From contig NZ_CP083691.1 of assembly GCF_020097155.1 (NCBI RefSeq), positions 62,001 through 126,000 of the forward strand: DNA of 64,000 nucleotides. The letters run 5' to 3'. The DNA is from Micrococcus porci. GTDB lineage: Bacteria > Actinomycetota > Actinomycetes > Actinomycetales > Micrococcaceae. This document shows positions 57,045 through 64,000 of the stretch, piece by piece. Position 1 is the stretch's first letter; every line of letters starts with the position of its first letter. Made by a program: the position numbers and the translations under genes. The notes beneath the pieces were generated by a model. That model did not search any database. It saw only the letters and a list, made by a program, of their open reading frames with translations, and had not been told where the DNA came from.

Positions 57045-58094
57045 ATGACCGCTCCGAGCCCTGACTCCGCCACCCCCGCACGGGTCGTCCCCGTCCTGGA
57101 CCTGTCCATCATGCGCCGCCCGGACGGGTCCTTCGACCCGGACTTCCTGGACGCGCTGCGTCACGCCGCCCACCACGTCGGGTTCTTCCAGATCGTGGAC
57201 TACGGCGCCGCCCCCGGCCAGGTGGACGAGCTGTTCCGCGCGACCGCCGAGTTCTTCGCCCTCCCGGAGGAGCAGAAGCAGGCGCTGCACAATCAGAACT
57301 CCCCGCACTACCGCGGCTGGTCGGCGATCGCCGCGGAGCGCACGCAGGGCCGTCCGGACTCCCGCGAGCAGCTGGACTTCTCCCCGGACCGCGAGCCCGT
57401 CCCCGTCGAGCGGATCGGCGAGGGGCAGGAGTACTGGCACCTGCAGGGCCGCAACCAGTGGCCTGCGCAGATGCCGGAGCTCGAGCGCATCGCCATGGAC
57501 TGGACTGCCCTCATGGACCGCGTGGGCGAGGACCTCCTCAAGGCCCTCAGCGTGTCCATCGGCCTGGACGAGGACCACTTCTCCGCGGCCTTCGACGGCG
57601 ACCGCGCCTGGATGGCCAAGCTCGCCCACTACGTGGGCGGCGTCGCGGAGGCGGGCGCCCAGGGTGTCGGCCTGCACGCCGACTACGGCTTCATCACCCT
57701 GCTCCTGCAGGACCAGGTGGGCGGCCTCGAGGTGCGCCCCTACGGCCAGGACGAGTGGCTGCCCGTCGAGCCGATCCCGGGGGCGCTCGTCGTGAACCTG
57801 GGCGAGATGCTCGAGGTGGCCACGGACGGCTACCTGATGGCCACCATCCACCGGGTGCAGTCCCCGCCGGAGGGCGTGGACCGCTACTCGGTGCCGTTCT
57901 TCTTCTCGCCCCGGCTGGACGCGGTGATCGAGGAGGTGACGCTGCCGGACGAGTACGCCGCCGAGGCCCGGGGCGTCTCCGACGACCCCACGAACCCGAT
58001 GCTCGCCTCCTTCGGCTCCAACATGCTCAAGGGCTTCGCCCGCGCGCACCCGACGGTGACGAAGAAGTTCCACCCCGAGCTGCTCCCGCGCTGA
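57045..58094 (+). CDS. 2-oxoglutarate/Fe(II)-dependent oxygenase (isopenicillin N synthase-like)
   Basis: A 349-residue member of the IPNS/2OG dioxygenase group. GVGLHADYGFITLLLQD gives the His and Asp iron ligands. The distal His is in TIHRVQSP and the 2OG-binding Arg in DRYSVPFFFSP (R-S pattern). Such enzymes hydroxylate or desaturate small molecules, and the substrate is open. It is preceded by two palindromic control elements. The promoter is not clear: TGAACT lies six bases before ATG but overlaps the GTTCA/TGAAC repeat. Confidence 0.85.
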   Translation: MTAPSPDSATPARVVPVLDLSIMRRPDGSFDPDFLDALRHAAHHVGFFQIVDYGAAPGQVDELFRATAEFFALPEEQKQALHNQNSPHYRGWSAIAAERTQGRPDSREQLDFSPDREPVPVERIGEGQEYWHLQGRNQWPAQMPELERIAMDWTALMDRVGEDLLKALSVSIGLDEDHFSAAFDGDRAWMAKLAHYVGGVAEAGAQGVGLHADYGFITLLLQDQVGGLEVRPYGQDEWLPVEPIPGALVVNLGEMLEVATDGYLMATIHRVQSPPEGVDRYSVPFFFSPRLDAVIEEVTLPDEYAAEARGVSDDPTNPMLASFGSNMLKGFARAHPTVTKKFHPELLPR

Positions 58095-58151
58095 CAGGGG
58101 CGGCCCCCGCGCAGGCCGCGCGTGACTGCTGTCCCTCCCGTCCTCAACGGG

Positions 58152-58157
58152 CCTACC
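58152..58157 (+). promoter_or_regulatory. -10 box TACCGT before poxB
   Basis: TACCGT with a roughly 58-base leader ending in AGAGG before GTG 58222. Confidence 0.35.
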
Positions 58158-58221
58158 GTGGTGGACGACGCCGCGCCCGGCGGATCGGTCCGGGCGCAAT
58201 CGAGACCGAAGAGGTACCCCC

Positions 58222-59937
58222 GTGGCGACCGTCGCCAAGCACATCGTCGAGACCCTGTCCGCCTCCGGCGTGCGCCGTATGTACGGCGTGCCCGGCGACT
58301 CCCTGAACGCCCTGACCGAGGCCCTGCGCCAGCACACCGACATGGAGTGGGTGCACACCCGGCACGAGGAGGCAGCGGCCTTCGCCGCCTCGGCGGAGTC
58401 CCAGCTGACGGGCGAGCTCGCCGTCTGCGCGGGCTCGTGCGGTCCCGGCAACCTGCACCTGATCAACGGCCTGTTCGACGCGCAGCGCTCCCGCACCCCG
58501 GTCCTGGCGATCGCCGCGCACATCCCCTCGGAGGAGATCGGGTCGGGCTACTTCCAGGAGACCCACCCGCAGGAGCTGTTCCGCGAGTGCTCGGTGTTCG
58601 TGGAGCACGTCTCCGACGTGTCCCAGATGCCGCAGCTGCTGCGCATCGCCATGCGCGCCGCCGTCGAGCAGCGCGGCGTGGCCGTCCTGGTGATCCCCGG
58701 CGACGTCGCCCTGCAGGACCTCGATGCGAAGCCCGAGGTCATCCGCGCCACGCGCTCCCACGTGGTTCCGGACGAGGACTCCCTCCGCGAGGCCGCCGAG
58801 GCGCTGAACTCATGCAAGCGCATCACCATCCTGGCCGGCTCCGGCGCGGCCGGGGCGCACGACGAGGTCGTCGCCCTCGCCGACAGGCTCCAGGCGCCGG
58901 TCGTCCATGCGCTGCGCGGCAAGGACCACATCGAGTACGACAACCCGTTCGACGTGGGCCTGACCGGCCTGCTCGGCTTCGCGTCCGGCTATCACGCGAT
59001 GAAGGAGGCCGAGACGCTGCTGATCCTCGGCTCGTCCCTGCCCTACCGGCAGTTCTACCCGGAGGACGCCACCGTCATCCAGGTGGACGTGCGCGGCGAG
59101 CAGATCGGCCGCCGCGTCAGCGTGGACATCCCGCTCGTGGGCGGCGTCCGGGAGACCGCCCAGGCCCTGATGCCGCTGCTCAAGGGCAACTCGTCGTCGG
59201 CGTTCCTGAAGAAGGCCCTCAAGCACTACGACAAGTCCCGCAAGGGCCTCGACTCGCTGGCGACCCCGAGCCGGGGCACCATCCATCCGCAGTACGTGGC
59301 GCGCCTGCTGGACGAGGCCGCGGATGACGACGCCGTGTTCATCCCGGACGTGGGCTCCCCCGTGATCTGGGCGTCCCGCTACCTGACGATGAACGGCCGC
59401 CGCCGGATCATCGGCTCGATGGTGCACGGCTCGATGGCGAACGGGATCACCCAGGCCCTCGGCGCGCAGGCGATCGACCGCAGTCGCCAGGTCGTGGTGA
59501 TGGCCGGTGACGGCGGCCTGGCCATGATGCTGGGCGAGCTGCTGAGCTTCGTCCAGAACCGGCTCCCGGTGAAGACGGTGGTGTTCGACAACGACTCCCT
59601 GAACTTCGTGGAGCTGGAGATGAAGGCCGCCGGGTTCGTCCCCTTCGGCACGGGCCTGCAGAACCCGGACTTCGCGCAGGTGGCCGAGGCGATCGGCATC
59701 AAGGGATTCCGCGTGGACCGCGCCAAGGACCTGCCGGACGTGATGCGCGAGTTCCTGGCCCACGACGGCCCGGCCCTGCTGCTGGTCAAGACCGAGCCGC
59801 AGGAGCTGACCATTCCGCCGAGCATCGAGCTCGAGCAGGCCAAGGGCTTCGCCCTCTACGCGCTGCGCACCGTGCTGGACGGCAAGGGCACCCAGCTGAT
59901 CGACCTGGCCAAGGCGAACCTCCGTCAGCTGTTCTGA
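58222..59937 (+). CDS. poxB: pyruvate dehydrogenase (quinone) / pyruvate oxidase
   Basis: A 571-residue ThDP/FAD enzyme that decarboxylates pyruvate to acetate at the membrane. GVPGDSLNALTEALRQ, RHEEAAAFAAS (the ThDP-activating Glu) and GPGNLHLINGLFDA lead the PYR domain. VMAGDGGLAMMLGELL to VVFDND is the ThDP pyrophosphate motif. The C-terminal TQLIDLAKANLRQLF resembles the PoxB amphipathic helix. GTG start, AGAGG ahead. A hairpin at 60001 follows. Confidence 0.85.
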   Translation: MATVAKHIVETLSASGVRRMYGVPGDSLNALTEALRQHTDMEWVHTRHEEAAAFAASAESQLTGELAVCAGSCGPGNLHLINGLFDAQRSRTPVLAIAAHIPSEEIGSGYFQETHPQELFRECSVFVEHVSDVSQMPQLLRIAMRAAVEQRGVAVLVIPGDVALQDLDAKPEVIRATRSHVVPDEDSLREAAEALNSCKRITILAGSGAAGAHDEVVALADRLQAPVVHALRGKDHIEYDNPFDVGLTGLLGFASGYHAMKEAETLLILGSSLPYRQFYPEDATVIQVDVRGEQIGRRVSVDIPLVGGVRETAQALMPLLKGNSSSAFLKKALKHYDKSRKGLDSLATPSRGTIHPQYVARLLDEAADDDAVFIPDVGSPVIWASRYLTMNGRRRIIGSMVHGSMANGITQALGAQAIDRSRQVVVMAGDGGLAMMLGELLSFVQNRLPVKTVVFDNDSLNFVELEMKAAGFVPFGTGLQNPDFAQVAEAIGIKGFRVDRAKDLPDVMREFLAHDGPALLLVKTEPQELTIPPSIELEQAKGFALYALRTVLDGKGTQLIDLAKANLRQLF

Positions 59938-60000
59938 GCGCGGGCCGGGGCCGCGTTGCGCCGCGGCTCGGCCCCCGGTGAGGCTGCGCACCTGGCCCGG

Positions 60001-60043
60001 CGACGACGGCGGCCCGGACGCGTGTGCGTCCGGGCCGTCGTCG
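60001..60043. terminator. bidirectional hairpin between poxB and the symporter gene
   Basis: CGACGACGG and its partner at the ends, CCCGGACGC/GCGTCCGGG inside (60001-60021 with 60026-60043, one three-base bulge), loop GTGT. poxB ends at 59937 and the minus-strand symporter gene at 60076. Confidence 0.7.
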
Positions 60044-60075
60044 TGGGTCAGATGCGGGGTGGCCGCCGAACGGGC

Positions 60076-61653
60076 TCAGGCCCGATGCGAGCCGGCCCCG
60101 TCCGCGGTGTCGGCGCGGACGTCGGTGGAGAGGCCGCCGACGCCCTGCGTGATCAGGCCGTCCGCGCGGTGCTCCCAGAAGTCGGCGTTCTTGATGCCGA
60201 GCGGGCGCGGGTCGAACTGCGGGTCCAGGCCCTGCTTCTTCTGGGCGCGGTAGTCCTTCAGGGCCTTGAGGGCCGGACCCTGCAGGACGAGGATGCCGAG
60301 GATGTTCAGCCAGGCCATGGAGCCCACGCCGATGTCGCCCAGGCCCCATGCCGCGCCGGTGGTGGCGACGGCGCCGTAGGCCACCGAGACGAGGATCAGA
60401 GCCTGCAGGAGCCGCAGCGCGACGCGGCGGACCGTGCCGTTGCGCAGGGTGCGCGTCAGGTACACGAGGTTGACCTCGGCCATGTAGTAGTAGGCCACGA
60501 TCGTGGTGAAGGCGAAGAACGCGAGCGCGATCGCCACGAAGGTGGGGCCGAAGCCGGCGAACACGGCGTCGAAGCCGGACTGGACGAAGGCCGGGCCCAC
60601 GGAGGCGGTGACCGGCAGGGTGCCGCCCTCGAAGAGCACGCGGCCGGTCTCGGACTCGCCCTCGAACACGCGGTAGGCGCCGGTGGAGATGATGATGAAC
60701 GCGGTGGCGGAGCAGACGAACAGGGTGTCGATGTACACCGCGAACGCCTGGACGAAGCCCTGCTTGGCCGGGTGGGAGACCTCGGCGGCGGCGGCCGCGT
60801 GCGGGCCGGTGCCCTGGCCGGCCTCGTTGGAGTAGACGCCGCGCTTGACGCCCCACTGGATGGCGAGTCCCAGGATGGCGCCGAAGACGGCGTGCGTGCC
60901 GAACGCGCTGGAGAAGATGGTGCCGAAGACCTCGGGGATCTGCTCCCAGTTCATGAACAGCACCACGAGCGCCAGGATGATGTAGGCGATGGCCATGATC
61001 GGCACGACGTACACGGCGAAGGTGGCGATGCGCTTCACGCCGCCGAGGACGATGAAGGCGAGCAGGATGACCATCCCGACGGCGGCCACCCACGGGGGCA
61101 GGCTCCACGCCTGCTCCATGGCCGCGGCCACGCCGTTGGCCTGCACGCCCGGCAGGAAGTAGCTGGTGGCGAAGACGGTGACGATCGCGAAGAGGATCGC
61201 GTAGACCTTGAAGGCGCCGCCGGCGGCGGTGTGCCGGTAGGCCTTCTCGAAGTAGTAGGCGGGGCCGCCGCGGTACTCGCCGGTGTCCGGGTCGCGCTCC
61301 TTGTAGATCTGGCCGAGCGTGGACTCGATGAAGGAGGTGGCCGCGCCGAGCAGGGCCATGACCCACATCCAGAACACGGCGCCGGGGCCGCCGAACGCGA
61401 TGGCCGTGGCGACGCCGCCGATGTTGCCCATGCCGACGCGGCCGGCGAGCGACATCATGAGGGACTGGAGCGATGAGGTGCCGTCCGCGGAGTCCTCGCC
61501 CTCGCGGAGCTGCTTGACCATGTCCGGGATGTTCACGAACTGCAGGAACATGGTGCGGACGGTGAAGTAGAGGCCGACGATCAGGCAGAGCCAGATCAGG
61601 GCCGGGGACCAGATGACGTCGTTGATCTCTGTGACCAGATCGGCGAAGGACAT
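60076..61653 (-). CDS. alanine/glycine:Na+ symporter (AGCS family)
   Basis: A 525-residue Na+:alanine symporter with about ten helices. LAGRVGMGNIGGVATAIAFG is the AGCS signature (G-G-GN--G). GGPAYYFEKAYRH, QWGVKRGVYSNEAGQGTGPH and FAFTTIVAYYYMAEVNLVYL are further conserved blocks. GGGAGC lies before ATG 61653. A GTGxCATATGxCAC dyad at 61693-61706 sits 40 bases upstream. It may supply alanine/glycine for the catabolic genes here. Confidence 0.92.
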   Translation of the reverse strand: MSFADLVTEINDVIWSPALIWLCLIVGLYFTVRTMFLQFVNIPDMVKQLREGEDSADGTSSLQSLMMSLAGRVGMGNIGGVATAIAFGGPGAVFWMWVMALLGAATSFIESTLGQIYKERDPDTGEYRGGPAYYFEKAYRHTAAGGAFKVYAILFAIVTVFATSYFLPGVQANGVAAAMEQAWSLPPWVAAVGMVILLAFIVLGGVKRIATFAVYVVPIMAIAYIILALVVLFMNWEQIPEVFGTIFSSAFGTHAVFGAILGLAIQWGVKRGVYSNEAGQGTGPHAAAAAEVSHPAKQGFVQAFAVYIDTLFVCSATAFIIISTGAYRVFEGESETGRVLFEGGTLPVTASVGPAFVQSGFDAVFAGFGPTFVAIALAFFAFTTIVAYYYMAEVNLVYLTRTLRNGTVRRVALRLLQALILVSVAYGAVATTGAAWGLGDIGVGSMAWLNILGILVLQGPALKALKDYRAQKKQGLDPQFDPRPLGIKNADFWEHRADGLITQGVGGLSTDVRADTADGAGSHRA

Positions 61654-61692
61654 GGGATGCTCCCGGTGCGATGAGGGACGATTCCCGGATGC

Positions 61693-61706
61693 GTGTCATA
61701 TGTCAC
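61693..61706. promoter_or_regulatory. dyad GTGTCATATGTCAC upstream of the symporter gene
   Basis: CATATG centre with GTG/CAC flanks. On the minus strand TGTGACATATGACAC is a partial match to the Crp-type consensus (left half perfect). Confidence 0.35.
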
Positions 61707-61840
61707 ATCGCGCCCGGATGAGTGAAGAGTACACGGGCGCTCGGCCGGGCCGTTCCGGCGCGCCGTCAGAGCCCCGGGAGCGCGACGGACCAGGGGGCGG
61801 TTCGGAGGCGGTGGACGGGGCACGACCCGCCTGAGGACGA

Positions 61841-61876
61841 CGGAAGCCCCGGGACCGACTGGTCCCGGGGCTTCCG
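61841..61876 (-). terminator. hairpin terminator of tRNA-Ser
   Basis: Perfect 16-bp stem (61841-61856 with 61861-61876), loop GACT, eight bases past the tRNA 3' end on the minus strand; no T-run. Confidence 0.75.
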
Positions 61877-61884
61877 ATCTTCCG

Positions 61885-61970
61885 CGGAGGATGGGGGATT
61901 TGAACCCCCGAGGGCTGTTAACCCAACACGCGTTCCAGGCGTGCGCCATAGGCCGCTAGGCGAATCCTCC
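61885..61970 (-). tRNA. tRNA-Ser(GGA)
   Basis: The acceptor stem GGAGGAT/ATCCTCC pairs at 61964-61970 and 61886-61892, discriminator G. Anticodon loop CTGGAAC with anticodon GGA (reads UCC/UCU), a T arm GGGGG-TTCAAAT-CCCCC and the extra-long variable arm with GGGTTAACAGCCC. CCA is not encoded. Confidence 0.93.
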
Positions 61971-62012
61971 TTGGTGCGCCCTCATGCGGCGAACCGCGCA
62001 AGGGCAGGATCC

Positions 62013-62018
62013 ATCATA
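62013..62018 (-). promoter_or_regulatory. -10 box TATGAT of tRNA-Ser
   Basis: TATGAT on the minus strand, 43 bases before the tRNA 5' end; no clear -35 box. Confidence 0.4.
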
Positions 62019-62081
62019 ACCAGATCCCCGCGCCGCGTGCCAATCCCCGCCGGGCGAGGTGCATCCGCCCCTGTCCACTGG

Positions 62082-62087
62082 TAGAGT
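62082..62087 (+). promoter_or_regulatory. -10 box TAGAGT of the SRP RNA gene
   Basis: TAGAGT about eight bases before the predicted SRP RNA 5' end. Confidence 0.45.
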
Positions 62088-62093
62088 TCCGGA

Positions 62094-62186
62094 CGGCCCC
62101 TCACGTGGTGTCATCTCGCTGAACTCCCCCAGGACCGGAAGGTAGCAAGGGTAGGTGGGCTCTGGCAGGTGCGTGAGGGGTCTTCG
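62094..62186 (+). ncRNA. ffs: signal recognition particle RNA (small bacterial type)
   Basis: GGCCCCTCACG near 62095-62106 pairs with CGTGAGGGGTC near 62172-62182. Between them lie GTCATCTCGCTGAACTCCCCC, the GGAA tetraloop region AGGACCGGAAGGTAGCAAGG and GTGGGCTCTGG, the conserved domain-IV features that bind Ffh. Small 4.5S-like size; ends are estimated from base pairing. Confidence 0.88.
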
Positions 62187-62204
62187 ACTTTCACAGGAGG
62201 TCCC

Positions 62205-63191
62205 ATGCCCGCCGGCCGCTACGCCCCCTCCCCCACGGGCACCCTGCACCTGGGCAACCTGCGCACCGCGCTCGTCGCGTGGCTCGCCGCCCGTGCCACC
62301 GGCCGCACCTTCCTGCTGCGGATCGAGGACCTGGACCGGGTCTGCTCCGGCGCCGAGGCCGGCCAGCTCGCCGACCTCGCCGCCGTCGGCCTGGACTGGG
62401 ACGGGGAACCCGTCCACCAGTCCGAACGCACCGCCCTGTACGACGCCGCCGTGGCCGCCCTGCGCGCCGCGCACGGCGCGGACGCGGTCTACGAGTGCTT
62501 CTGCTCGCGCAAGGACATCGCCGAGGCGACGTCGGCCCCGCACCCGAGGCCCGACGACGGCGCCCCCGCCTCCGGCGGCACCGTGCCGCTGCGTCCGCCC
62601 GGCTTCTATCCGGGCACCTGCCGTGGCCTGACGGAGGCCGAGCGGGCCGAGCGGCGGCGGGTGCGCCCCGCCGCCCTGCGGATCGACGCGGCGAAGGTCG
62701 CGGGCCTGCCGGCGGGCGAGATCCCGCGCGCGACCGCCGTGGACGTGCTGCACGGCGAGGTCACGGGCCTGGTCGACGACCTGGTGCTGCGCCGGAACGA
62801 CGGGGCGTACGCGTACAACCTGGCCGTCGTCGTGGACGACCTGGCGCAGGGCGTGGACCAGGTGGTCCGCGGCGACGACCTGCTCGACTCGGCCCCGCGC
62901 CAGCGCTGGCTGGCCGAGGCGCTGTGCGTCGCACGCGGAGAGCCGACGCCCGCGGTGGAGTACCTGCACGTGCCGCTCGTGCTGAATGCGGAGGGGCGGC
63001 GGCTGGCCAAGCGGGACGGCGCCGTGACCCTCGGGGACCTCGCCGCGCAGGACCCGGCGTGGACCCCCGCGCGGCTGCGGGACCGACTGCTGGAGTCCCT
63101 CGGCCTGCCCGCGGGACCGCTGGCGGTCGCCGTGCGCGCGTTCGACCCGGCCGCCCTGCCGCGCGATCCGTGGGTGTTCACCGGGCTCTGA
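62205..63191 (+). CDS. gluQ: glutamyl-Q tRNA(Asp) synthetase
   Basis: Attaches glutamate to queuosine in the anticodon of tRNA-Asp. 328 residues; a GluRS-like catalytic core without the anticodon-binding domain, as expected. RYAPSPTGTLHLGNLRTAL holds the HIGH-type motif, the Zn site is YECFCS with FYPGTC, VEYLHVPLVLNAEG and LAKRDGA form the KMSKS-like end. ATG 62205 has AGGAGG six bases ahead and is preferred over an upstream ATG at 62169, inside the SRP RNA. Tgt, which makes the substrate base, is also in the window. Confidence 0.9.
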   Translation: MPAGRYAPSPTGTLHLGNLRTALVAWLAARATGRTFLLRIEDLDRVCSGAEAGQLADLAAVGLDWDGEPVHQSERTALYDAAVAALRAAHGADAVYECFCSRKDIAEATSAPHPRPDDGAPASGGTVPLRPPGFYPGTCRGLTEAERAERRRVRPAALRIDAAKVAGLPAGEIPRATAVDVLHGEVTGLVDDLVLRRNDGAYAYNLAVVVDDLAQGVDQVVRGDDLLDSAPRQRWLAEALCVARGEPTPAVEYLHVPLVLNAEGRRLAKRDGAVTLGDLAAQDPAWTPARLRDRLLESLGLPAGPLAVAVRAFDPAALPRDPWVFTGL

Positions 63192-63198
63192 GTCTGAG

Positions 63199-63232
63199 CG
63201 GGCCTGCGGCGTCCCGGCCCGCCGCAGGCCCG
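63199..63232. terminator. hairpin terminator between convergent gluQ and the nitroreductase gene
   Basis: Perfect 13-bp stem (63199-63211 with 63220-63232), eight-base loop, no T-run. Confidence 0.7.
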
Positions 63233-63239
63233 GCCCCGG

Positions 63240-63905
63240 TCAGAGGACCTGGGCGGCCTGGTCGAAGTCGAGGCGGCCCTGGCGGGGCTGCTGCGCCTTC
63301 TCGTCGTCCGCGGCGGCGTGGCCCACGTTGATCACCAGGAGGGACTTCCAGGCACGGTCCGCGTGGAACGCGGCGTCCACGGCGGCGGCGTCGAACCCGG
63401 CCATGGGGCCGACCTCGAGCCCGTGCGCGCGCAGGGCCACGAGCAGGTAGCCCACCTGGATGAGCGCGTTCGTGCGGCCCATCCCCTCGCGCATGCCCGC
63501 CTTGCCCTCGGCATCCTCTTCGAAGCCCTCCCGGAACGGGGCGAGGTGGCCCATGTGGCGGTGCCAGTCGAGGTCGTAGGAGGCGATCAGCGTGAGCGGG
63601 GCGCGCTCCGTCTTCTCCCGGTTGAACTCGATCATGAGCGGGGCCAGGCGGGCGCGGGCCTCGGGGCTGTCCACGACGTCGAGCCGCAGCGGCTGGTTGT
63701 TCATGGCGGTCGGCGCCCAGCGGAGGTCCGCGTAGGCCCGCTCGATCAGCGCGAGGTCGACGGGCTCGTCCGAGAAGAGCTGCGTCGTGTGGCGGTCCGC
63801 GAAGAGGCGGTCGATCTCCGCCTGACTCAGCGGTCCCGCGTCCGGGGCCGGCTGCGTGGAGTGGATCGTGTCCTCGGCGTCGGTGTGCATGTACGTGGTG
63901 GTCAT
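63240..63905 (-). CDS. nitroreductase family protein (malonic semialdehyde reductase-like)
   Basis: A 221-residue flavin (FMN) nitroreductase-fold protein. FADRHTTQLFSDEPVD and RWAPTAMNNQPLRLDVV set the FMN site; GLEVGPMAGFDAAAVDAAF is the other family stretch. The overall pattern resembles RutE/HadB-like malonic semialdehyde reductases, but activity is inferred. ATG 63905 has no strong Shine-Dalgarno sequence; it faces gluQ tail to tail across a terminator. Confidence 0.8.
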   Translation of the reverse strand: MTTTYMHTDAEDTIHSTQPAPDAGPLSQAEIDRLFADRHTTQLFSDEPVDLALIERAYADLRWAPTAMNNQPLRLDVVDSPEARARLAPLMIEFNREKTERAPLTLIASYDLDWHRHMGHLAPFREGFEEDAEGKAGMREGMGRTNALIQVGYLLVALRAHGLEVGPMAGFDAAAVDAAFHADRAWKSLLVINVGHAAADDEKAQQPRQGRLDFDQAAQVL

Positions 63906-63970
63906 GGGCCAGGGAACGAGCCGGCGGGCGTGCGCATTCCCCGGCTCCCTTAGCCCGTCCGCCCGCCGGA

Positions 63971-63976
63971 TAGGCT
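63971..63976 (+). promoter_or_regulatory. -10 box TAGGCT before a gene that runs off the right edge
   Basis: TAGGCT, seven bases, GTG 63984, matching the leaderless pattern. Confidence 0.4.
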
Positions 63977-63983
63977 TTCGAGG

Positions 63984-64000
63984 GTGAGCACCGCCCTGTA
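63984..64000 (+). CDS. start of an unidentified gene, cut by the window edge
   Basis: Only GTGAGCACCGCCCTG (VSTAL) is available. The call rests on the TAGGCT box seven bases ahead, a pattern that marks real starts elsewhere here. No product can be inferred. Confidence 0.3.

Overview
The window is a gene-dense stretch of a very high-GC genome. Third codon positions are almost always G or C, GTG starts are common, and many start codons sit 6-8 bases after a TANNNT box. Gene content (RluA/DedA/Tgt, gcvP-gcvT, EtfBA, valine catabolism, PoxB, GluQRS) fits an actinomycete of the Micrococcaceae; Micrococcus or a close relative is my best guess from style and content, not from a database match. No rRNA, phage, IS element or CRISPR array was seen.

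Layout. 1-4300 is a looser, visibly less GC-rich segment: a partial LtrA-like membrane protein, an aldo/keto reductase, a small P-loop kinase, a GNAT acetyltransferase, and decayed scraps of a PfpI-type and a VOC-type gene. 4350-10209 holds an overlapping RluA / DedA / giant coiled-coil membrane protein cluster, a short unknown, a DUF4916 protein and an unknown. 10337-21038 has a FUSC exporter, a glutamine amidotransferase, tgt, an acyl-CoA ligase, an acyl-CoA dehydrogenase with a divergent TetR regulator, and the pdxK-DsbA pair. 21164-27158 has a doubly damaged M20 peptidase, membrane proteins, and a two-component system: a response regulator divergent from a tiny secreted Cys-containing peptide that overlaps the histidine kinase gene. 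27308-31710 is gcvT and gcvP under a tandem glycine riboswitch, with no gcvH nearby.

31781-35270 contains a truncated YeiH pseudogene, a Tat-exported metallophosphatase and an MFS remnant. 35271-49881 is a branched-chain amino acid and fatty acid oxidation island: an acyl-CoA dehydrogenase divergent from an acyl-CoA ligase, MarR, SDR, then mmsA-mmsB-enoyl-CoA hydratase-3-hydroxyisobutyryl-CoA hydrolase (the valine route), a thioesterase-like protein, a cytochrome b561-like protein and etfB-etfA, which would take electrons from the dehydrogenases. 49943-64000 carries sdaA, a YihY/BrkB protein, a secreted nuclease lipoprotein, a TspO-like protein, an HTH-only LysR, a HAD protein, a 2OG-Fe(II) oxygenase, poxB, an alanine/Na+ symporter, tRNA-Ser(GGA), the SRP RNA, gluQ and a nitroreductase.

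The strongest general signals are the leaderless-promoter architecture shared by about 20 genes, five separate decayed genes that retain recognisable family motifs, a set of long perfect hairpin terminators without T-tracts, and three proteins of unusual build: the peptide beside the histidine kinase, the triple-motif cytochrome, and the Ala/Arg/Glu-rich coiled-coil membrane protein.
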